Assembly: GCA_022578965.1 (NCBI GenBank)
Contig: MU400589.1
Coordinates: 62,001 to 126,000 of the forward strand
DNA length: 64,000 nucleotides
Direction of reading: 5' to 3'
From: Xylaria sp. FL1777
Taxonomy: Eukaryota > Ascomycota > Sordariomycetes > Xylariales > Xylariaceae
Shown piece by piece: positions 57,690 to 64,000 of the stretch; position 1 is the stretch's first letter; the number at the start of each line of letters is the position of its first letter. Both the position numbers and the translations under genes were made by a program. Below the pieces are notes generated by a model. That model had not been told where the DNA came from. It made no database searches and saw only the letters and a program-made list of their open reading frames with translations.

Positions 57690-58701
57690 ATGAATAAACA
57701 ACACACACTGACCGAAATAACAGCGTTGCGGCTAGTGGAATTTAAAGATACGGATGTATTATACATCATTCTTTCTTTTGTGTCTCTTCCGCCCTTTGGT
57801 TTCCCAAAAAAATATTATTATGTTTGAACTTCTATGGCATGGATTAATGAGCGTATGGGCTGGACGATAGGTTGCACTTTAGGACGGCTCATCATAAAAA
57901 GGTCTCCTCCTCTCATCGTCAGTGGGACATGGTATTATGTAGTATTAGTTGGTATAGTTGGGTCATAGGAAAATCAACAAGCGATTTGTTTACACATGAA
58001 GAAGTTGAACTTGTAATTCGCGTGAGGAGACGTCGAGATATAAAGGCTCCAGTTCGTGAAGTTATACAAGACTAAGATGGGCTGTATAGGCATTGTTTAA
58101 ATCGGCGGGGTGTTCATTTGAACAAGAGTTGATGTAATACTTACTTGGCAATAGATCGCGCCTAGAGCTACCTACCTAGGTTGTGATTTGCTCTTATCGA
58201 CGCGAGGGAGGCCTGTTGAAACACTGCAACAGTGTCAAGTAGCACCGAAGCTGTAGTTTTCGTTCTCATCAAGGCCAACGTACGTAAATAACCTGGCGTA
58301 ATTGTTCTGATATCCTAGGAGGAAGACACCGTGAAATAAGGAGAAAGGGGCGAAAAGATTGCTGTATGTAGCAAGAGGAAGTACGACTAAGCACCGTATG
58401 GATGATCTTTGCTGCTTATGAATACGCAGCTTTACGTGGGACAAACAGACTCGATTTCGAAAGTGACCTTAGAACTAAGGAGGAAGAAGAACTATCCAGT
58501 GTTTATGAAATACCAAGAGACGCCAAGCACCTTATATTAACCTAGAGTAATCTTATTCTATATATTCTTCTTCCCCATCTCCCTGTATGTTGGGAGTGGA
58601 TGTATCATTAATCATGATAGCTTTCACTGTCTAGTGACAGCCACTTCTACAAGGTATGCATTTTTATATGTGCGTAGTCTCGCTACTCTGGATATAATAC
58701 A
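57690..58701. other. Intergenic spacer between convergent genes
   Basis: 1.0 kb without a supported gene; 3' flanks of the MFS gene and DOA10. Confidence 0.5.
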
Positions 58702-61700
58702 TTACATTCTCGTACTGCCTCTCCAAGCTGTGGCCTTGGCTGCCGTCCCCGTGAAGTTGTGAAGACGTTCCCCCATAAGGTACGCTTCATCTCGGATGCG
58801 TATCTGCCATCCCTCGAAGATGCGGAGTAGCCTCCGTAGCATAAGCAAGACGGCCCAGAATAGCGCCGTCAACGGATAGGCGAGCCTATACGCAGAAACT
58901 TGCATTTCGTACGAAATCTTTGTAGTGCTATCGAGGGCCCAGCTTAGCGTGGCCCACGCGAACACGGGCGGCATCAATAACATAATCGCAGAGGCGATGA
59001 AACCGGGAATCACGAAGGCTCGAGTTAGCACTCCTACGTCGGGCTCAAGCCAACCCTGACGCAAGACAGCCCGGACGGCATGTGAAGGCCGTCCACCATA
59101 AAGGGTCAGAGCTCGTGAACCTAATTTGAGATAGAGTATGCCGAGTGTCCAGGCCTGTATAATCCGAACAGTGTGTCCATCTTGGCCACTATCGAGACGC
59201 AATGCGCCACCGGTCCCCATGTAGGTATGTAGAGGGATGAGGACGTACATTTCCACCAAGGCGGTGATCAAAATAGGGAAAACCATAAGAAGCATGCTAT
59301 ACGCATAAGCCAGCTTAACTGTACGGTAAGCCAAGTGAATGACTCGCTGTAACGCATTACGCTCAAGCACTGAGTTCATAATGGATGTCGTCCATTCCCG
59401 GACCGTGTCATATGCCGAGTGTAGATGAAACACGAGATAGCTAGCAGAGCTGAGCACGTATACGCCTATGCTGAATGCGTATATATCGTTTGTACGGATA
59501 TGTGGAGGTACAAGGGCCTTGAATATGCGCCGTCCGAGGACAAGGGGTAAAATCGTAGAGCTCACGCCGGTCACAGCGGCGAAAATCCATATCGACATGA
59601 TGAAGATAGAGATGCGGGCTCGGAACCAAGGTGGAATGTACACTATCTGGAACTGATTGTCCGACTGAAGGTCTGTCTCTGACCGATCTGCCTCATAACT
59701 CTGCCTTATTTCTTGCTCGGAGATATTTGTGAAGACTGAATGTCCTTTGGTGATCTTCGCCTGATCAGACGCAGGTGAATAAACAAATCGGCCGTCGGGT
59801 ATTAGCTTCCCAGATTGGACGAGTAGCTTCTTTTGATCGTGCATGTCTAGCATCTCCTCTACCGAGATTTTGGACGCCGGCTTCAGTTCCCCGTCGCTAA
59901 AATAGTCCCTCCACCTTTTAGGGGCCACCTCACTCTCCGCATTGACCCCAAGGAATGCCTTGCGCCATTGCAAAAACTTGTAGGAACTGGGTTCACCATC
60001 TCCTACGAGTTTCCCTTCTTCTTCAACCCGTCGCTCCCCGAAAAGGAACCATGTCAGGCGCAGTGCAGAGGCACACTGGCGGAACCACCAGGTGTACATG
60101 GTGTGCAGACCATCACTGGGTTTGAAGAACTTGACGGCTAGTGGCATGAGGAAGTTACAGAAAAGGAGATCGACGGGAAATTCTAGCACTGGCTCGTTGT
60201 AGGTGTAATGAATCGGAAGGACGTTCGGCAATGTAATTGAGAGGCCCCAGACAACACCGCCCAGACAGATCACGACGAGAGCTCCGTAGACGAAGGCCGA
60301 GAACAGAATCTTGCGGAGTTGTGTAGTTACGTTGCGTTCTAGGACATCACGAACGGGATGAAACTCGGGATCATCAGGATCGCGAATGAAGTCTGTCATC
60401 AGGTGAGTATGCAAACAGGAATAGCATGGGGGGACAAATACATAGGACTCCTTTCCGCATGATTTTCCGGCACATGGAGACGAACAGCGCAAAATGAAAC
60501 ATGTAACCGGTACCGATGAACCAATGTACAAACATGGACGTTAACGGGTAATTGTAGGCGAAGAGTAGGCGCGATTTCAGGGTCGTATGCTCGAAGAGCG
60601 GAAGCAGGGCGATGTCCAAAAGGAGACCGCAGTAGAGAGGAAATACTAGCATCTCAATGCTAATAATAAGGATGACCTTCATCACACCGCTTGCCTGGTT
60701 CAGGGCATCTATGATCGATGCCTCCCATTCTTGAGCGGCCTGCCCTGTCGCGAACGTGGCTCCCCTGCTAAGATAGAGTGCAGCGAGCAGGGTAAGAGAC
60801 GCATAGCCGAGGAGAATTGCCCAGCTTCTGTCTTGGGCACCCCAGTATGCAAGGGCGACATTAGGCGTTGGAGATGCTACTGGAGAGTTAAGGTCAATCA
60901 TCCATGTGCTAGGATGTAAAACGGTATGAGGCAGATGGCTCATAAAGGTGACCACTGTCGCGCTTATAGTCGTCCAAAATTTTAGAGCTCCCGACCATTT
61001 CGTCAAGTAGTCACCGCCGAAAATATACAGAAGAACATCCCCAAAAGTCGACGTACAAAATCGTATGTTGCTCTTGAGGTCGAGGAGTGCTTGATGGCTG
61101 ACGGCCGAAAAGTTACGCATCTCGCTAGTGGACAAGATAGGCATCTCGGACATGAAACTACTCGCAATTCTATCCAAAGCACTGGTAGTAATCTGTCTCA
61201 CATCTAACCGCAGGGTACGTAAGATTTGTTTGCCATGACTCGTTCCTAAGAGTAGTCTGAAGGCCTCAAATATGTTAAAGATAAAGGTAGACGTATAGCC
61301 AACGGCGAGAAGCGCAACATCTTGAACGAGCTTGGCGGAACTGAACAACATCTTGAGGAGGCGAGCGGGGTTGGCTAGGATCCAGGCAGCTACTCGCCCG
61401 ATATTGTAGGGGACGAGTATGCCAAGAAAAATGGAGATTGACACGAGAAATGCGCAGAACACGGCGTTTTGGAAGAGGCCAGCTATTGGACCGCGCATGC
61501 CTATTAACTCCATGATCCCGTCAAAATCTTCAGCATCTTCAACAGCCTCAGGGTCAAGTCCGGCAGCAACGGCAGCCTCTACGACATCTGGCGCCATCGG
61601 GTCTTCCTCAGGTACGGCCTCCTCGACATTTCCGCCACCATGGCCACCGTGCATGAAGGGGGGGTTCTGGTTGTCACCGAAGATATCCACTGCCTCTTGG

Positions 61701-63997
61701 TTTATACCATCGACATCAATAGGGGGGACATCGCCCCACATAAAATCAGCGACGCGGTCAACAATAGTGTTGGGTTGCTGTGGAGGTGCCATGATACGTC
61801 GAGCGTCTGTGTCGGGACCACGTATAGCTATGGTTGAGCCTCCCTCGTCTTCGGCCACGGTTGGTTGAGGTGTATTGTTAGCTACTTCTTCAGTCAAGCC
61901 TACTGGATTTTCTATGGCGCCTAATTCGGAGGACGGCGGCGAACGAGGAGGTAATTGGCTGTCTGAAGGTACGGTGACGGAAGTAATACTTGCTACCGAT
62001 GTTTCTGTTGATTCGTCATTTGAATCGGCGACGAAACCACTATCGATTTCCGAAGTTGTGGATTCTAGCTCAAATCCATCAGATTCGGAATCTTGGGCTT
62101 GTGGAGTGGGATCGGAGGGTAAGTTGGAAAATGACCAGCTATTATTTGCCAGGGGGTTGATTGTTGCATAGGGCTGTGGCCCGTCGGATATGGCCCGCGG
62201 CCGTGCAGTCAAAGGAAGTTGACTGACAGGAGACAGCGGCGCCTGGCCGTGTTCATCACCGATATCGTTAGCCTTGCCTTTGCCTTTGTCTAAAGGAGTC
62301 GTATCTGTTGCATCATTATCGTCGTCGGAGCCAGCACAAGTCCAACTCGAGCTATCACTGCCGGCCGTCTCAACCACCACAGATGATGGTGACGCCGAGC
62401 GGTTATGTAATAAACGGCCGAATCGAGCTTCGTCAAGGCCCTCCTGTCGAATAATCTCACGAATCTTGTCATTATCTCCATCGGCTGCTCGATATATACG
62501 CACATATTCGCCGATCGTATTTCGGCTTGAAGGCCCATCCCTGTCCACCGCGAGTGGACTTGGCTCTCGCAAGAATCCTGCTTGGCCCTCATCAAGAAAC
62601 CCTCTGGGGCTCCTCGGCGACACTGGTGAGGATCCACGACTCGTTTGAATCTGATCGGGTATGTTCAAAATGGGTCGTCTCCCCATTCCGATAATAGGCC
62701 GCTGGCGCAAGTTGGGTCGAATTATGTCAGGCAAGGATTCAGTTGGTCGCAGACCCCTATGTTCGTCGTGTGCACTTGATGCAAAGTGATCGTCATCATA
62801 TTGGTCCGTATTATCTCCATCATCTTTGTTATCATCCTGAGAATCGGGATTGTTGACTGGGATGTCGAGATGTGGAAGAGCCGGTGCTTGTTGCACCTGC
62901 TGTGCCTGTGGCGGAGGTGGTGCAGGATGTGCGGGTGGTGCCATATCATTCTCAGCATCCTCAACAGCAGCAAAAGCGGCGCGCATGTTGATCTCGGGTT
63001 GTTGCTGAACAACGTAGTCACGGACTAAAATAATCAGAATGAAACAGATGATAGCAAGAAGTGTGATAATTTGTCCTTCAAGCACATTTATGATGATTCG
63101 GTTCGCAGCTGGATTCCCGGTCATATGGTTTAAAAAGCCAACATCGCTTAGGAGAGACCGCCGAGAATCGGAGAAAGTTGTCTTTGTCATTCTATGAAGT
63201 AGCGTCACATTGACATTATTGGGAAGCTCCAAGTTAGGAACTGGGGGTTGGGGTGGTAGGCCGAACAACATACGCAGCCATGAATGAGTAGCAGTGATGT
63301 TGATAGGTTTAGCTACAGCTTTCATGATGGTGGATGTCGGAAGCTGATTCATCACACTACCGAGGGAAGCGGGTGTGGTGGCCGTAGCTAGGAGAGGCGT
63401 CGACGGACACATCGTTGTGCCCGTCATGGTTATGGATACGGTGTTGATCCCTTGTGTCGGAGCCATATTGCGTGAGTCGAGGAGCGCAGCAGTGCCGCCT
63501 AAGCCCTCATCACTGATCCAAAACAAAAACGACCATATCGATCGCATCAGGTATGGTAGCCAACCAACCCAGACGGTGGTAACCAGAGCAGCCCTGAGCC
63601 AGACAAGAAAATTTCGAATCAAGTATCTGGTCATGTGATGGACGAATATGTGGAAAGGTAGGTGCTTGGGCATATCGGGAGAATAGAGCTTGGTGAATCG
63701 AAAAGCCGTCTTGCACAGCTCACAGTGTTTCTTCTGAGAATGCGACAGCCACTCCATCAGGCAGTCTTGGTGGACATATTTTATACTACCACTACACTTG
63801 CACGGAAAGAAGAGCGGCTCGTCGTCGGTGGCCTCGCCCCTGCAGATCCGACAGGTGTCGATATCTATAGGGGCATCGTCAGCCCAAGGGTCGCCGGAGG
63901 CGATCATGTTGCTCTTGACGTCTGCACGCGTGACTGGATGTTGTTGAGAGGGAAGGGGGCCGTCGGCTCCTCTACGTCTCACAGGACGGTCATCCAT
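58702..63997 (-). CDS. SSM4: DOA10/SSM4 (TEB4/MARCH6-type) RING-CH E3 ubiquitin ligase of the ER membrane
   Basis: Polytopic E3 ligase of ER-associated degradation. Two exons (60442-63997 and 58702-60392) joined by a 49-nt intron give 1748 residues. An N-terminal RING-CH (C4HC3) finger is complete: C49, C52, C66, C68, H76, C79, C92, C95. After it come multiple hydrophobic segments (for example TLLAIICFILIILVRDYVV). A long acidic disordered insert (about residues 340-820) separates these from a C-terminal multi-TM half that includes the TEB4-like region (AFCAFLVSISIFLGILVPYN, MLVFPLYCGLLLDIALLPLF, TSMFVHWFIGTGYMFHFALF). The splice joins MRKGVLY to FIRDPDDPEFHPVRDVLERN, which is conserved in DOA10 proteins. 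The start ATG lies only three bases from the right edge; it fits the family, but an earlier start cannot be ruled out. Confidence 0.93.
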
Positions 63998-64000
63998 CGT

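Overview
The window is nuclear DNA of a filamentous ascomycete (Pezizomycotina; a Sordariomycete is my best inference, not proven). Reasons: spliceosomal introns of about 37-160 nt with CTAAC-type branch sites, long intergenic spacers, and a fungal gene set that includes a STE3-type pheromone receptor, a NACHT/STAND protein of the type seen in fungal heterokaryon-incompatibility and immunity systems, a fungal DIP2/CPS1 protein and a DOA10 ubiquitin ligase. Fifteen protein-coding genes are supported. I rebuilt their exons by hand from splice signals, reading-frame continuity and conserved motifs.

Layout. 1-1793 (+): 3' part of a SNF2/RING helicase. 2877-3251: a foldback MITE with an 8-bp target duplication. 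3907-4045: a decayed extra copy of the 3' end of the next gene. 4093-5733 (-): class II cAMP phosphodiesterase. 9020-11644 (-): large conserved-looking protein of unknown function. 13899-19598 (+): DIP2/CPS1. 20319-22028 (-): secreted purple acid phosphatase. 23384-26247 (+): NACHT STAND protein. 27520-28290 (-): ARL1 GTPase, divergent from the ribosomal protein eL39 gene at 29111-29533 (+). 30994-31755 (-): SKP1, followed after its stop codon by a 96-codon open extension in the same frame. 34721-38453 (-): seven-TM TMEM198/DUF4203-like protein with a very long tail. 42760-44286 (-): fungal membrane protein of unknown function. 47184-49107 (+): ERF4 palmitoyltransferase subunit. 50453-52340 (-): STE3-like pheromone receptor. 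55497-57689 (+): MFS transporter. 58702-63997 (-): DOA10/SSM4 RING-CH E3 ligase, nearly flush with the right edge.

The genes do not form an operon or biosynthetic cluster. The common themes are housekeeping and signalling: cAMP turnover, pheromone sensing, Ras palmitoylation, Golgi GTPase, SCF and ERAD ubiquitin ligases. Several long spacers carry clusters of the short self-complementary motif TAGGTACC/ACCTAGGT. The observations I would follow first are the SKP1 extension, the MITE, the phosphodiesterase tail duplication, the possible frame break in the SNF2 gene, the STAND gene without C-terminal repeats, and the palindromic motif clusters.
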